From contig CALJXB010000250.1 of assembly GCA_937974415.1 (NCBI GenBank), positions 1-6,627 on the forward strand: DNA of 6,627 nucleotides, given 5' to 3'. This DNA is from an uncultured Kiloniellales bacterium (GTDB lineage Bacteria > Pseudomonadota > Alphaproteobacteria > Kiloniellales > JAKSDN01). Below, piece by piece: positions 6,329 through 6,627 of the stretch. The notes under the pieces are model-generated. The model did no database searches, was not told the DNA's origin, and was given only the letters and a program-made list of their open reading frames with translations. The position numbers were made by a program, and so were the translations under genes. The number at the start of each line of letters is the position of its first letter. Within the stretch, counting starts at the first letter, position 1.

Positions 6329-6415
6329 ATGGCGATGGGCCGGCAGAACGAGGACCACCTAGAAGCAACGGTGCCGCTGCGGCGGTTCAGGGCGAAACTA
6401 GGAGAGTGTGCATGA
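6329..6415 (+). CDS. Possible 28-codon small ORF bridging two operon genes
   Basis: An ATG one base after the upstream stop opens a 28-codon frame (MAMGRQNEDHLEATVPLRRF...) that fills the gap and ends in a TGA overlapping the next gene's ATG as ATGA. The layout resembles a coupling or leader peptide, but the ribosome binding site is poor (TAAG), I recognise no family, and in GC-rich DNA a frame this short arises easily by chance. It is listed as tentative. Confidence 0.2.
   Translation: MAMGRQNEDHLEATVPLRRFRAKLGECA
6400..6404 (+). promoter_or_regulatory. Ribosome binding site of the second SDR gene
   Basis: AGGAG lies seven bases before ATG 6412 and supports that start. Confidence 0.8.
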
Positions 6416-6627
6416 CAAGTGACGCCGGCAAGAGTGGCCGCAGCGTGATGGTGACCGGCGGCGCCGGCTATGTGGGGTCGGTCCTGGTGCCAAAGCTACT
6501 CGCGGCCGGCCACCGGGTGACGGTGCTCGACCTCTTCATCTACGGCGATACCCTGGCCGGGGTTGCCGAGCATCCCGCTCTCAGGCAGGTACGCGGCGAC
6601 TTGCGCGACGCCGACGTAGTGAGTGAT
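6412..6627 (+). CDS. SDR family NAD-dependent epimerase/dehydratase, 3' end outside the window
   Basis: Seventy-two codons are visible. After a short polar leader (MTSDAGKSGR) comes the Rossmann start SVMVTGGAGYVGSVLVPKLLAAGHRVTVLDLFIYG, with GxxGxxG in GGAGYVG at about residues 16-22. The acidic D near the end of the second strand (VLDLF) indicates NAD rather than NADP. HPALRQVRGDLRDADVV follows, where the family's conserved GDxxD region sits. This identifies an extended SDR acting on a nucleotide sugar, but catalytic YxxxK and substrate residues lie beyond the window, so epimerase, dehydratase or reductase cannot be separated. It is a different protein from the first SDR gene, with only general family resemblance. 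It lies 84 bp after the bifunctional enzyme on the same strand with no terminator between, so it is very probably in the same operon. Confidence 0.9.
   Translation, partial: MTSDAGKSGRSVMVTGGAGYVGSVLVPKLLAAGHRVTVLDLFIYGDTLAGVAEHPALRQVRGDLRDADVVSD

Noticed and set aside
4699..6330. A 543-codon minus-strand frame covering the whole bifunctional enzyme gene
   Set aside because: It is antisense to a protein with clear motifs, and its translation is rich in V, G, A and D/H with no recognisable domain. Long antisense frames are common in high-GC genes.

Overview
The window is GC-rich, densely coding DNA that most likely comes from an alphaproteobacterium, perhaps a Rhodospirillales-like lineage. 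The main reason is a MipZ-type division-site ATPase, a family typical of Alphaproteobacteria; a DUF6356 protein and an HldE-like enzyme with reversed domain order fit the same picture. Assignment to an order is inference.

Left half (1 to about 2880), all on the minus strand, read right to left: a small DUF6356 membrane protein (2882-2622), a DUF3179 protein with an N-terminal signal or anchor (2476-1469), and a long open frame (1234 to beyond base 1). That last frame joins an N-terminal TerB-like helical domain to a nearly complete MipZ/ParA-type ATPase without an intervening stop. The gap between DUF6356 and DUF3179 holds an imperfect stem-loop and a perfect 20-bp tandem duplication.

Middle (2883-3697): a plus-strand Lrp/AsnC-family regulator (3021-3482) is divergent from the DUF6356 gene. 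An imperfect palindrome just upstream (centred on 2985) fits the Lrp-type operator pattern well, so autoregulation, and possibly control of the divergent gene, is plausible. A 215-bp non-coding leader with short repeats follows the regulator.

Right half (3698-6627), plus strand: a compact operon for building an activated sugar. An extended SDR NAD-dependent epimerase (TTG start behind a strong ribosome binding site) overlaps by ATGA a 529-residue bifunctional enzyme with an N-terminal nucleotidyltransferase and a C-terminal PfkB kinase. After 84 bp comes a second SDR epimerase/dehydratase that runs off the window. Kinase, nucleotidyl transfer and two NAD-dependent sugar-modifying steps together suggest an ADP- or CDP-activated heptose-like or other sugar for a surface glycan. 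The exact sugar cannot be read from the sequence.

No tRNA, rRNA, CRISPR array, insertion sequence or integrase was seen. The most notable points are the TerB-MipZ fusion, the reversed HldE-like architecture and the Lrp-type palindrome.
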